Assembly: GCA_019828595.1 (NCBI GenBank)
Contig: JAHQRK010000020.1
Coordinates: 248,001-312,000, forward strand
Origin: Aphanomyces cochlioides
Taxonomy: Eukaryota > Oomycota > Saprolegniomycetes > Saprolegniales > Verrucalvaceae
Direction: 5' to 3'
Length of the DNA: 64,000 bases
A program made the position numbers and the translations under genes. This document shows, piece by piece, positions 40,678-52,800 of this stretch. Within the stretch, counting starts at the first letter, position 1. Each line of letters starts with the position of its first letter. The notes beneath the pieces were generated by a model. The model had not been told where the DNA came from, made no database searches, and saw nothing but the letters and a program-made list of their open reading frames with translations.

Positions 40678-42188
40678 TAGATCAGTGAATGAGATGTCTC
40701 ACACATTATCCGAATATTCCGGATAAAAACTCAACCAAACTCAACCAAGCATACAAGATATGTATCCGGGCGAAATGTTTAAATATGTAAATGAAAATAA
40801 CAGCACTTAACTGGGGTTCAACCAACGTTCCACCAAACTCCACCATCTTCCACCATCCGGATAATTTGGCTATATCCGGTGAAATCACACAAAGGTCAGA
40901 AACAATTCACTAGCTCAGTTCTCTCGTGAGCAAGGGCTTATGCTTTCGAAATAACTAAATTGATGTTACTAGAATACATATCGAACTGCATATAAGGTAG
41001 GTCATGCGCACACCTGTAAAATCGCCATGAAAATCTACTTTTGTGCGTTCTGCTTGCGAGTATACTACTTAGTATTTAGCTAGGACGCAAGAAAACCACC
41101 ATCTTTGGTAGATTCCTGTACAATTGTTATCCCTCATGGAGCTGTTTCCTCCATGGCACACATAAATTTGCCCCAAGAGGTAATCACTGCATGTTGCCTG
41201 ACACAGGATTACATACATTTCTTTCAGGAATGACTGTCAAGGTCGGATAATAATTTTATCCGGACATATGTTCCACCAAGTTCCACCCTCAATACAAGGT
41301 ATTTATTCAAGATCAATATATTTTTCGGAGGCTCTGGACATAGGTAGGATAAAATGACAGTCAATATACGTTAGTTTCTTTGAGCGGCGTTTCGGACCCT
41401 CGACTATAGAGCCGCCGCCGCATGGAGTAGATTCAATAGCAACACCACCATCAAAGGTCAAGTGAACAACACTCTCTCTTCAAATTCAATTATAATCGAA
41501 TGTGATATGTCGAAAATTTTCGAGATGGCAATTTCGAGATTTACACATTGGACAATCGCCGCTGACGGACACAGGTAGGTCGTAGGTTGACCTCCTTGAA
41601 TTTGGTTTTATAAAAAATAAACATTTGTTAATCTGGGAGAATGAACTGTAAAAATTCATCTAGCAAAATTGAGTCATGTCAAGCGCACTACTAATATCAA
41701 CTTCGATTTAAGTCTTTTGTTTTTATCCAAATAGTCTGAAACAGATTTTTCCGAGAACTATTGCAGATTTGATTTGGATTCCTGCTTTTCGAAATGCACC
41801 ATAGTGTTGTTGGCAAAAAACGGAAGATATTTCAGTGAAATTAAGATGAACACACGAATCTGCGTAAATTGATGAATTACAAACGGAAATCAATGAAAAT
41901 GGACGAAATTTTTCATTTGCATTTTGGTCTAGTTAGCTGAAGCCTTCCAATTGGTTCTGTTGATTTTGAATAAAATTTGTGCTCCTCATGTATATATTAT
42001 ATGCGATGGAGAAGAAAATGAACATCACAATGACTATTTCAAATGTGTCAAACTAACTTATCAAAATATCGCAATATTTTTATAAAAGAATATTATAAAA
42101 ATCACGCTTCTTACTCACATAACATATACTACAAAGAAATGACGAATTAAATTCATTCGTATTTTTATACGTACAAAGATCAAGTCAA
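40678..42188. other. Gene-poor stretch with TATCCGG and TTCCACCA motif repeats
   Basis: No supported gene. Between 40705 and 41300 CCGGATAA motifs alternate with ACTCAACCAA and TTCCACCAA repeats in both orientations, perhaps remains of one or two small elements. The rest to 42188 is AT-rich and featureless. Confidence 0.4.
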
Positions 42189-43422
42189 ATGAGGACAGAC
42201 AAGATTCAGGACAAACCCCATTCAAAATCTTCACAGAGACTGCGAACAAGAAATGAGCCAAGCAGAACCGCTCCCCACTCCACCGATCACACCAGGGAGC
42301 TTGCTAAAACGCCGACGAAGTACTTCCGACTCTCCTGGTACAACGAGACTGTTCATGAGGAAATGCTGACACTTTATCGATACGTAGAAGCTCCTCAGAA
42401 ACGCACTCGCGATCCATCTGCAGTTCCAAGCCTTAGCGACGTACGAGAAACCCAAGAAGAGTCTCATACATCAATTACGGCGATCGAACGTCGACAAGTC
42501 ATGGTAAGACGCTTCTTTGGCAGTTCAGACGGCAGTATTTTGTGCATTGCATAGGATTATTAAGCAGCGCTGCTCAAGGAAGTCCAAGTGTTGAGGCAAG
42601 AAGGAGTCGAGAAAGATCAAAAGATGGACGAGAAAATCACGGCATTGAGTCAACTTGTCACCGAGAAGGTCGCAACGCCTGAAGTCAATCTCCAACACAG
42701 TGCTGGATTGATCAAAGATTCCTTGGTCTGTCTTGTCAAGGCGTCGACAAAATTCGCTGTGCTCTACGCACTGATGGAAAAACAGGTCAGCTCAGACCTC
42801 TCGCAGAGCACAGTCAAGTATCCACTGTCCAGGTTGAGCAAATATTAACTGTCCATTGTATCCCGCAAGAGGGGTCTCCATCAGGACTGCCAGTTGTCCG
42901 CAAGGTAAGCTTTCCATGGAGGAGCTGAATTGATGGACGTTGATCCATTGTTGTAGAGTGGCAAAGAAGCCCACGAACGGCGTCCCCTCAAGATCGTCCA
43001 ACTGATGCGATCCTCAATCCAAAGAACGCCACGAACAGCGTCCTCTCAAGATTGTCCAACGGATGCGATATGCAATCCGCAGATCGCCCTGTCCGAGTTG
43101 TAGGATTATATCGCTCGGCCAGGAGCAATTCGAAATCGCGCTCGAAATGATTGACGATCCCACGACGGCGCATTCTTTTGCCAAATTGGTCAAGCAGGAT
43201 CGACTGCAATGGGTTCGCACACGCTTGGCCACAGTCGACGCGGCATTGCGGCTTGTGAAAACGTGCGAGGCGGAATTGAGCGAAGCCAACCGGTACGAAT
43301 ACCTTGCCACCAAGGAGCTTATTCAAGACTATGGTATGGCCCAAGCTTTCGTGGAAGTCGAGCGAAAATACCGCATTACATGGCTCAAGTGGAAACTTTC
43401 GCTCGCTTCGTCGTCATCGTAA
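42189..43422 (+). CDS. Uncharacterised helical protein gene, probably spliced, with internal duplication
   Basis: An N-terminal part from 42189 (charged, with KYFRLSWYNETVHEEMLTLYRYV) is followed in the same frame, after two stops at 42553-42564, by ALLKEVQVLRQEGVEKDQKMDEKITALSQLV, a coiled coil. An intron must lie between or the gene is broken. A likely second intron ends at TTGTAG (42957). The last part (EQFEIALEMIDDPTTAHSFAKL ... RYEYLATKELIQDYGMAQAFVEVERKYRITWLKWKL) is all-helical and ends in a Ser run at 43422. A 57-bp segment (42964-43010) is repeated directly at 43021-43068. The family is not recognised. The C-terminus recalls the tail of transposon Myb/SANT partner proteins. Confidence 0.4.
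42482..42813 (+). repeat. Left arm of a large inverted duplication
   Basis: This 332-bp segment of the gene above is repeated in inverted orientation at 43676-43991 with few differences. The main one is about 16 extra bases here (GTAAGACGCTTCTTTG region, around 42505) that look like part of an intron donor. The arms are separated by about 860 bases. Confidence 0.85.
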
Positions 43423-43675
43423 ACCAAGTAGTGAACCATGGTGTGATTTTGTACACACTGGCAGTGATGGAGAGTGGAGCTTGGCATGATGGACAGGATC
43501 TGAGGAGTCACTACAGATTCACACAGAGTACATGGAACATAGTCAGCGAAGTGAAGTTGCCAAGATCAATAACTTCGCGGAAATGGCGGGTATTTCTTAG
43601 TTCGTGAGTGGCAAGAGTTTGTGTTGAATGTCGCGTCGACACCCGACCAAGAAGTCATGATCGAGCACAAAGTGT

Positions 43676-43991
43676 CTGTGCTCTGCGAGAGGTCTGAGCT
43701 GACCTGTTTTTCCATCAGTGCGTAGAGCACAGCGAGTTTTGTCGACGCCTTGACAAGACAGACCAAGGAATCTTTGATCAATCCAGCACTGTGTTGGAGA
43801 TTGACTTCAGGCGTTGCGACCTTCTCGATGACAAGTTGACTCAATGCCGTGATTTTCTCGTCCATCTTTTGATCTTTCTCGACTCCTTCTTGCCTCAACA
43901 CTTGGACTTCCTTGAGCAGCGCTGCTTAATAATCCTATGCAATGCACAAAATACTGCCGTCTGAACTGCCATGACTTGTCGACGTTCGATC
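43676..43991 (-). repeat. Right arm of the large inverted duplication
   Basis: This is the inverted copy of 42482-42813 and encodes the same coiled-coil segment on the minus strand (RQEGVEKDQKMDEKITALSQL). The frame then runs into unrelated sequence at 43675. The near identity of the arms implies recent origin. Confidence 0.85.
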
Positions 43992-45828
43992 AAAAGCGCG
44001 TTTTAGGTACAAAGTTGGTCAAACAGCAGAGCTTGCAGCCAAAATAAGTTTCCGAAACTTCGTCAGTAACAAGTCAAGATGACCACTAATTTCTTCATGT
44101 TCATTCAGATGATCCGTCATCTATAAATTGAAATGATGACTGGCACATCCCACTAAGTGAACTCCGGCCTTCCGAGTAAACGCAGGTTTCGTCGCGCAAT
44201 TGTCTTCAACAAGCGCCGCAACATTTGTCCACGACTTTCCGTATAAATCCAGGATAAATTCCGTATGATCAAGGAGGGACTTGCACCCAGACATGTCTCG
44301 TCGTTGAATGGTGACAATAATTGCATAAAATTTTCCAGCAAATCATATACGTAATGAGTTGATCCAACCGTCCAACTGTCAAAATAATACTTGTCTGTTC
44401 CACAACTATGGTTAATAAATATTCGCAGTTTTTTAATATATGAAGTTAAGTATGATGGGGATAGTGAGTGAATCTAAAAATATAATAAATTACGACGGGT
44501 CACTAGATGTCCTGACGGTAAGCTTGAGTGTCATATCAGGGAAGTTAGTGATAAAGTTATCTACCAGAGTTAGCAATAATGATGTTGAATATTGTTCCCC
44601 TTCGTGGAATTTTTCACTTGATCCGAAGAATCACGAATGATTTTCAACTCATCTCAAACACGACGTTGATAACGCTTGTCTTGTCTCGTGGTTCATAACT
44701 GTGGAAGTGCCATGAACGTTTTGCATTGAAAAACATTCTAGACACTTGAAGGTTATTGACATATATATATCCACCATTGAACAAGATCTTAGCTCCATCG
44801 CAATGGGTTGAACGTCGCTCGACCGACATGTCGATCACTTGTTGGTCGAGACGTCTAGCCTCCGTCTATAATACTTAAGTAAGCTTAGATGCTTCATAAG
44901 GCGCTTACATGACTCAGAGACACTCCGTCAGGTGCACAACAACATGTTTGACGACTTTTGCCCGAATATCCTTCCTCAGTTATGAAAGCAATCTCGTCGT
45001 GGAATTTAAGCATGAGGTTTGTATAATGACACTTTGTTTCAACCAAAACTTTTATGAATCAGCTCATTTAACCCTTTGGTGTCGATTAATTGAACAAAAA
45101 ATTCCCTGATATTTGATTGGTTGTAAGCTTTCAGAATCCCTCTGCTTTTGACTTGTTAAATTGGGATAGCCAGTTCCTGATTGTACTCTGGCTACACCGC
45201 ACTTGCACGTACAAATTATGCTTGTGGGTCTTTGCAGTGCGAAAAAAGAGCCTAGCTAGCCTCTTTCCACTGGGAACAGGCGTTTGGTAGTCTTCGATGG
45301 TTTGTTTCCGCGGCATTTCGAGAAGTGATTGAATAATTATTATGTTTGCTAGCAGAATCGAATGGTTGTGATGATTTGGGGTGCCACCACCAACAATTGA
45401 GAGAATTATTGAAATTATTCATAAATGTATTTACAATATTTAAATTGCGTTTTGATCTGATATATTTTTAACGCATATTTGACTAAAAATAAGTTATTTT
45501 AGTGGACATCACATATAAAGTACTAGTAATCTATTTTATTCAAATTTTGAATACTTCGAAGTATATTTTTGGAGCAAATCATTTCTTCCCAGGGTATGAT
45601 TTGAAAATTACCTCGAGTCCCCCCCTCGTCCCTCCAGCAATAGCACTGCTCACAGATACATATAATGAGTTCCACGTGACTCCTTCCACTGCATGTTTCG
45701 CGCAAGCAGTATCTCGTGACAGCTGAAAAACCGTCTCAATTCGTCTAACAAAAGATAGTGCCCAGCGGCTCATTCCTCGCTGGACGAGAACGTGTTCCTT
45801 GGTTTCTGGGATACTGACGTCGCCTTAT
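43992..45828. other. Gene-poor stretch with one transposase-like HTH fragment
   Basis: Mostly AT-rich DNA without supported genes. On the minus strand, 45316-45131 encodes a 61-residue fragment starting MPRKQTIEDY with a helix-turn-helix-like segment (CSQSTIRNWLSQFNKSK), probably the N-terminal remnant of a transposase. Confidence 0.4.
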
Positions 45829-46214
45829 TGGAGTAAAGCAATCAACAAAGACAAAAGGAGCTCAGTTTAGGATAAACCAGAATGAAAGAAATCATCACAT
45901 CGAATCCGCAACATCATCGCTTGATTGACGACCAACAGAGGTTGGTCGCATCGTAATGATTGGTGGCTGATTGGCTTTTCTCAGTTGGTATCAGTCACCG
46001 ATCCTATTCCGCTAGTGACTGCTCAATGGTCGCCATTCAATGTATTTGCGACAGTGGTGCATGCTTGACTTTGCATATAAATTCCCATATAAATTTGTTC
46101 CATACAAATTTCCATATTAATTAGCCAATAGAAATTCCCCTATTAATTTAGCCAAATTCCCATATTAATGTGTCACATACAAATTCCCATATTAATTTGC
46201 ATCAGATCCCAACA
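45829..46214 (-). repeat. 3' LTR of the outer Copia
   Basis: A 386-bp LTR with TG...CA ends on the minus strand. It contains an AT-rich series of CCCATATTAAT(TT) units. A purine-rich tract (GAGTGGGAG on the minus strand, 46215-46223) adjoins it and is the polypurine tract for plus-strand priming. Confidence 0.85.
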
Positions 46215-46529
46215 CTCCCACTCAGAGGCTAGTGGAATTTACTGATAAATCCAGTACACCCATCCTTTCCCGAAGAACTTCAAATTGTCCTATTGATAGA
46301 GCTTTTGTTAGGATATCTGCAATCATATCTTTTGTTTTGCAGTACTCCAGCTTGATTCTTCCCTTCTCCACGAGGTCTCTGGTAAAGAGATATCTCGTCT
46401 CAATGTGTTTGGTTCCCTTGTGATTTCCAGGATTTCGAACACACCCAATAGCTGCTGTACTGTTACAGCACACGTTAATGGGTGCAGTAGGTGAGTATCC
46501 AAGTACACACAATAGATGCCACATAAGTC

Positions 46530-47480
46530 GGAAAATGTAGGAGTTATATTTGATATTTTGACGAATCGTAGGAACAATATTCCGATATTTTCCATTTTTT
46601 CGAAAAAATACCTCACATATTAACTTGATTAAAGTATGAATTTCGTTTTGACTGAAATTTTTGCCAAATTGTAGGACCGAAATTCCTACGTTTCATTGAC
46701 CAATCATACATCTATAAAATCTCTTTATATTGACCAATCATGTTGTTGGTGTCATCTAGCGAGTGTTTTGAGCGTGCACAAAAGATCACGAGCCGGTAAG
46801 AGCGGCACGGCATGCATGTGCACTTTCTACTTATGTAAGGTGACAGCTGAAGCTCAATATAGAGAGAAAGAATTGAATACACGATCATGGTCTTAATACC
46901 CTCAAACAAAGGACACTTGCCGTATCTCGCTTCCGACCTTAACATTCCTCAATATCTAAATAACCAAGCATTACATAGGACACCGTAGTTCCACCTTTGT
47001 TGTAGGTGTATACTAGTAATCTAACCACTGTTTGACTTTGTTCATATTCGTCTCGTGATGTATAAACAGAGTCAAACCGTGGTAATGCAAACTGCGTCGT
47101 CAGACTGCATTTCATATCTCTATGCATGTGCGCAGTATTGAACAACCCCCCTGAGTAAGGTGCTTGACGCTATCTAGCAATGCTGATACCTTTGCCATGA
47201 AACAGATGTTCGCGACACACAATCGTGATAGTGTATTAAATTCATTTAAAAAACGATTTGTTCGGCATTAGAATAGTTCACGTTACGTCTGAGCTGGATA
47301 CAAGCTCATGGTGTTTGCTCACCGGAATGGTGCTCGCAAAGTTTCAACTTGATGCAACAGCGAGATCTCAAATCAATTCAAATTCAGCCAATTAAATTTA
47401 AAAGTTACTTTGATTCGTCAAAATCGAAATGTAGGCAATCTGTTCCTACGATTTCCAATCACAATACAACTATTCACTCT
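46530..47480. mobile_element. Unclassified insert in the RNase H region of the outer Copia
   Basis: RNase H reading stops near 47480 (ESELVALSEGVKE on the minus strand) and resumes near 46524 (MWHLLCVLGYSPTAP). The intervening sequence has TGTAGG...TCCTACG motifs near both sides (46532-46572, 46669-46697, 47429-47455), which may be parts of terminal repeats. No coding content. Confidence 0.4.
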
Positions 47481-48014
47481 CCTTTACTCCTTCGCTTAAT
47501 GCTACAAGCTCAGACTCTAGCGTTGATATAGCAACATGTTATTGTCTAGAGCTGCTCCAGGAGATACATGCTCCAGGAGATACATGCTCCAGCTAATAGA
47601 ACTAAATAGCCAGAACCTGATTTACGTTCTTTTTGTTGACTCGCGAAAGCTGCGTCCGTATAGACTTCATAGGCCATATTTCCCTTTCGACCGTCAAGGA
47701 AAAGTCCATATTCGGACGTCCCTTTCAACTATCTCAGTACTCGAAAGGCTGCCTACCAATGTGTTTTATTATAACACGATAAGAACTTACTCAATTCTCT
47801 CATTGCATTTGCGATATCAGGCCATGAGCCTCTGACTAGATATTGCAGCGATCCAATACAGTAAGTCTGTAAGTCCTCTGTAGTCATAAGGTTGCTTATT
47901 AATTTCATCTTTTGCCATCTTAGTTTCTGGAACCAAGATTTCACCGACGACTTGAGGTGTCGACGCAACCTTGCAATCGCACATATTAGACTTAGTCAAT
48001 AAGTCCTTAATATT

Positions 48015-48411
48015 CAGGGAACGACAGTTAACAAGGCCTACCGAAGTTTGTAAATGTCCACCTCTTCAACATCTCCATTTCAGCCAATCAAAAATTTTAA
48101 AAAGAAGAGATGATTTTGATTGGTAGAATTTTCCACACCATTTTTATTTAAATAGTTGTCTGTTTAATTTAATAACCTGGAAGATAACATATTCAATACA
48201 AACTAGTAAATAAAAACTATTGTGGAAAGGAATCTGTAATTGAATAAGCTGTATAATAATATTATTTTGTCATGACACAAATACCTTATATTTACTGAAC
48301 CGTGAGTGGCTAAAATAGATACACGTATTTCGAAGTACTAAAGCCAATCAAAATTATGCATTTTGATGGATTTCGAAGTACCACCTAGGCCTTGTTAACT
48401 GTCGTTCCCTT
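48015..48411. mobile_element. pogo-like MITE, about 396 bp
   Basis: Perfect 25-bp terminal inverted repeats start AGGGAACGACAGTTAACAAG (48016-48040 and, inverted, 48386-48410). The first eleven bases, CAGGGAACGAC, are those of the autonomous pogo element at 34449. The interior is AT-rich and non-coding. The target duplication is not clear (TATT against TTAT). Confidence 0.75.
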
Positions 48412-49834
48412 TATTTCTTCTGTGAGATTTCCATTGTTTTCGGCTCTCCATTCCGAGTGACTTCCATTTTCAAAATATACCCGATTTCTCCCAAATCTTT
48501 CAATTTGAATCTTTGGCTAAGTTCAATTTTGACATCTTGAAGGTTCTCTGGACAAGTCGTCAACACAAACAACGACGATCACGATGTCGTCATCTCACAC
48601 CCTTTTGGCGTATAGACAGAATTATTTCGAACAACGCCAAAAGCCCATTTTGGTTGGAAAGTCATGTAACATGAGATACCATATTCTAGGCGCTTGCTTT
48701 AAGCCATAGATGCTCTTCTTTAGCTCACACACTAAATGTTCCTGGCCGTGTCGAATAAAACGAGGAGGTTGTCTCATGTATATGCGCATATCATCAGGCA
48801 GTGTTCCATTGAGGAAGGCTATTGATACATCCATTTGATGAATCTCCATATCAAATAACATACCGATGCCTAACACTACAGTGTAGCCGCAATGACTCAA
48901 AACGTGCAATAGGTCATACACCTCGTCACAATCAACCCCAAACTCCTGATGACACCCTTGTGCAACTAAACGTGCCTTGAACCTTTCTATGTCACCGTTG
49001 GAATGATACTTAATAGTGAACACCCAATGAGATGGGATAGCCTTTCGTCCATAGGGTAGCGTGACTAGTCTCCAAGTGTCATTGACGATGAGAGACTGAT
49101 ATTCTGAATTCAGTGCATCAACGCATTTGAGCCTGTCCTGGCTAATGTACACATCTCTCAAGATTAGCTTTGAGGATCGAGTCCTACTCTTTTTGACTCG
49201 ATTCTGCTTTTCAAGGTTGACTCCCATTGTCACCCCACTCGCTCTGCTTTCATAATAATCGACTTGCCCACACATATAATCGCCATATTTTATAGGTTTT
49301 GACGTTGTCGTCTAGGACGCTGATGTAGTGAGGACATTTCTTAAGTCGATCTACTTGTGGAAACTATCGTATCCACTGAATCTCCCACCATCTCTGTGTT
49401 CTCTGACGAGGAGTCTTCAAAAAACGAAGAATCCTCATTCCCTAAGACAGTTAGATTTGTTTCATAATCCTGGCCGTGGATTTCCTGGTCATTAACCTTA
49501 CTGAAGTCATCGACGCGTCGTCTTTTGGTGTCTCTCGCTATCATATGCTCAATAAAAGCATCACTGGATTGGCGTTGATCCTGGTGACGATCTAAGCAAT
49601 CTAATTCAGTCCTTTCGTCTTCAGTCGGATCGCTAGGAGTCTACTAAAGGCTTTATCAATCATTGAAGAAACGTATGACGTATCAAATGTGACATCATGC
49701 GCTACGAAGAAACGATTGTTGTACACATCCAACAGTCAATACCCTGTATACTCCTCTGATATGCCTAAGAATCTGCATTTCATAGCACGTGCAGATAGCT
49801 TCTTGTCTTTTCGCTGACTCCGTTAAACTACGCA

Positions 49835-50915
49835 CTTGGTGTACAGTGCAGATGGTTGGGTCCAAGAATTTGCGTTTCTGATTGGATATAAAAAAGAATT
49901 TTTATTGGATGAAATAAAACATATTGTTTTATGAACGCCAAAGAACAAGTTACAATGTGTGGCTGCGAGTGGCTGACAGAGCGTGAATTCTTGTACAAAC
50001 TATACGATACAATTGTATGTGAATTGTTTAAATTATACCAGTAATAAAGTAATGGATTTCCTTCATTTTAAGATTGTCAATGGTGCGACCTCGTTCTTTT
50101 GTAACGTCCCTGGCTGTTCCAACAAGAACGCCATTTCTTCGACGTATATCAAGGGTTCGTTTGATGGCCAACACAAGAATCTTCGTTGGAGCTCCCTTGT
50201 CCGCCGACATTTCACCAAGAAGGTGAGAGATCCTTTTGCGCAACACCCTATTCCAGAGAATGGGACGACTATTACGAATGATGACAACTCAAACAAAGAC
50301 AGCGATGACGACTGCCTTGAAGAAACAAGCTTCCGTCAACTTGTAGTCAAATGCGTCTCCAAAAGCTTTCCGTACGCGGTCAAATACACGTTGTCGCTCT
50401 TCTGATGACCTCATTGCGAGTTCTTCGACGTGTAAGCACATGAGAAAAATGGTGTAACCGCTGTGGTCTAGACCAAATTGCTTCAGGTTGATATCAAATT
50501 CTCGGAAACTCTTAAAGTCACGAGGAAGGAAGCGTATTTTAGGATCGTACAATGAGGAACCATGTGCTGGCCGTCCTCGCTTGATCCTGCACAGTAAACA
50601 AGACTTGTAAGGGATGGTCGTTGTTTCATCCATGAATGACGACCAGTGTCGTAATAGTCCACAGAGTGTGCATCGAATTTGGCAGACCTCGTTGTGTTCT
50701 CTGGAGCGCATCAGATGTCCCAAACTCATCAGGTGTTCCAAAATGCCCCTGACTGGGGGCATTTCAGGTTTGTTCATGTTTTTAACCCATCAAAATTCTT
50801 TCATTTGTTTAGCCAATCAAAGTACTTTTCATGTTTTAGCCAATCAAAATGCTTTATATTTGAACCAATCAGATTCACTCATTCTTTTACTCAATCATCT
50901 ACACTGTACACCAAG
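49835..50915. mobile_element. TIR element with CTTGGTGTACAGTG ends in the outer Copia
   Basis: The ends CTTGGTGTACAGTG (49835-49848) and its complement (50902-50915) extend imperfectly for about 35 bases. The insert is 1081 bp. The minus strand (50777-50289) encodes a 162-aa fragment with paired cysteines (CQIRCTLCGLL, KSCLLCRIKRGRP) and a basic, helical C-terminal part. I do not recognise it. The target duplication is not clear. Confidence 0.55.
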
Positions 50916-52038
50916 AGCCGTGAAATAACTAATTCTGTCTTTTCGCACCTCGACAGGAATGTGTGCGTATCAAACACCCCCCCACACATGCAGTTTGTCG
51001 AGATTTGGTAGTTTACCGTAGACTGTCTCGTACGGCGTTTGATTTTTCAACCGACTCGTACGTGTTCTGTTTAAAAAGTAGTTCATATACATTAGAGCCT
51101 CTGGCCACCAAAGGGTTGGCATTTGGGCATCTAGGAGGGCACACCGCACCTTAGCCCATTTTGTATGGAAGTCGCGCTCCGAGCTTCCATTCTCTTCCTT
51201 ATAGTATGGATTCGACCTTTTTACTTAATGCCTTCCGACTTAAACAAATCAATCAAACTCTTGTTATAAAATTCAGTCCCACCATCCGATCGGACACATT
51301 GAACTTTCGAAGAAAGTTCAACTTCGTAACCAAGAGCTTGGTCTCTGACCAGTTTTGCCACGTCTTTCTTCTCGACAAAGGCAAAGTTCCACCTGAGCGA
51401 TGAGCTGTCATCGACAATAGTACAGCAATACTTAATTCCATTAACAGAGCCACACTGTCCTATTTGCTTCACAGGACCGAAAGTGTCAATGTGAATAGTT
51501 CCTAGAATTTCGTGACTCCGAGATCCCTCGGTGTTACGAAATGACATTCTTCTGTGTTTCATTGAACCGCAAGTGAGCCAAAGAATGAAACTGCCAGAAG
51601 AACATTCTTTGGTAGTTTCGGAATCCCACTTCATTATAGAGATCAACGTTTTCGTGTTTATGTGACCAAGCCTCACATGCCACTCCTTAATCATAGACAC
51701 GAGTTTTGCATGTGTGATGCCTACAGGCTTTAGTGGTTTCATCTTAGCGACAGCGCATAGGGTTCGTCTTTCCTGTAGCGTGAAACTCTTCGCATAGTAC
51801 GCTCCGTTAATAGCAAGAGCTACAAACTGAAGTTGGGATTCAAAGAATAGATATTTAAACCCCCCGCATGTACTTTCTACGATCTGGTATCCAGATCGTT
51901 TCAGACAGTTTTCACTGAGAATGTTCGATTTAGCACCGGGCACAACAACAACATCCTGGAGGTTGAAATACCGAATTCCTTCTGGTGAGTCGAACCAAAC
52001 ATCGACGACGCCTATATGTGAGTTCACTAGCTAAGAAC

Positions 52039-52231
52039 TGTTGAGACTTCTAGAATGTAATCTCAACTTTCACATTCGAGAAAGGTCGCTTAACTATAAA
52101 ACAACTTGTATATTGCGTGTTCCAGAAGACTCAGAAGACAAACGAAGACAAACGAAGACCACAGAATTCACACTAGGCCTAGCTAGTTTTCATGTTAACC
52201 ATCTAATTCACTTTCCAACTTCCCTTCTAGA
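52039..52231 (+). repeat. 5' LTR of the inner Copia
   Basis: It begins TGTTGAGACTTCTAGAATG and ends CTTCTAGA, not the usual CA. It has an extra ACAAACGAAG-like unit relative to the right LTR, a local tandem duplication. A TATAA-like sequence (CTATAAAACAAC) near 52095 is the probable promoter. Confidence 0.88.
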
Positions 52232-52236
52232 GGTTA

Positions 52237-52400
52237 CGAGCCCTCTACCGCCGCCGCTGCCGCCGCCGTTTGACCTAGCCTCCGACGCTAGATCAACCGC
52301 CCGAAGCCCAGCCGTCCCGCCGCACCCCGCCGAGCCCCGGGCCGCCTTTCCTGCCGTCGTCCCGCGAGCCCGCCGTTGAGCCAAAAGTCGCCGAAGCGTG
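52237..52400 (+). other. GC-rich leader of the inner Copia
   Basis: Directly after the LTR lies about 150 bases of strongly GC-rich DNA (CCGCCGCCGCTGCCGCCGCC and following), unlike any other part of the element or its surroundings. It is expected to hold the primer-binding site, but no clear tRNA match is visible at the LTR junction. The remainder of the leader to 52800 has ordinary composition and no gene. Confidence 0.6.
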
Positions 52401-52800
52401 CGCAGAAGACAAATCAACTTCAGCAGCACTACAGATCTCTGCCTGGACTCCTTTTGTGAGATCTCGGGTTAGTACACTAAGGAAAGGGCTGTAAGCTGAA
52501 CGTTGATTGGCTGAACTCATAGTTGAGTTTGCCGTATTTTATCAAGCCTTCAAGACACCAAGTCACTCAAGACACACATTCCCGGTTTCCGTGACACACA
52601 TTATCCGGATCCGGAAGACAAGTCAAGCGTCTCCCGACGCACCAAGGAATATTCCGGGAACAAGACCATCACTCGTGACCATCACTCACAACTGAAGTCA
52701 CGAGAAGTCAAGGAAGTTTGGAACAGTCAACAACAAATATCAAGTTTCGAGGCTTTAACATTTCTTCAAGACAATTTCTTGATTTAATCCTACTTTAACT

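Noticed and set aside
49983..50405. Plus-strand frame with a CNVPGC motif inside the TIR element
   Set aside because: It overlaps the minus-strand Cys-pair protein and could not be supported as the true frame. The minus strand has the clearer paired cysteines.
52041..52379. Frame spanning the LTR and GC-rich leader
   Set aside because: The same LTR-derived start occurs at 57239 and runs into unrelated sequence there. It is an LTR artefact.
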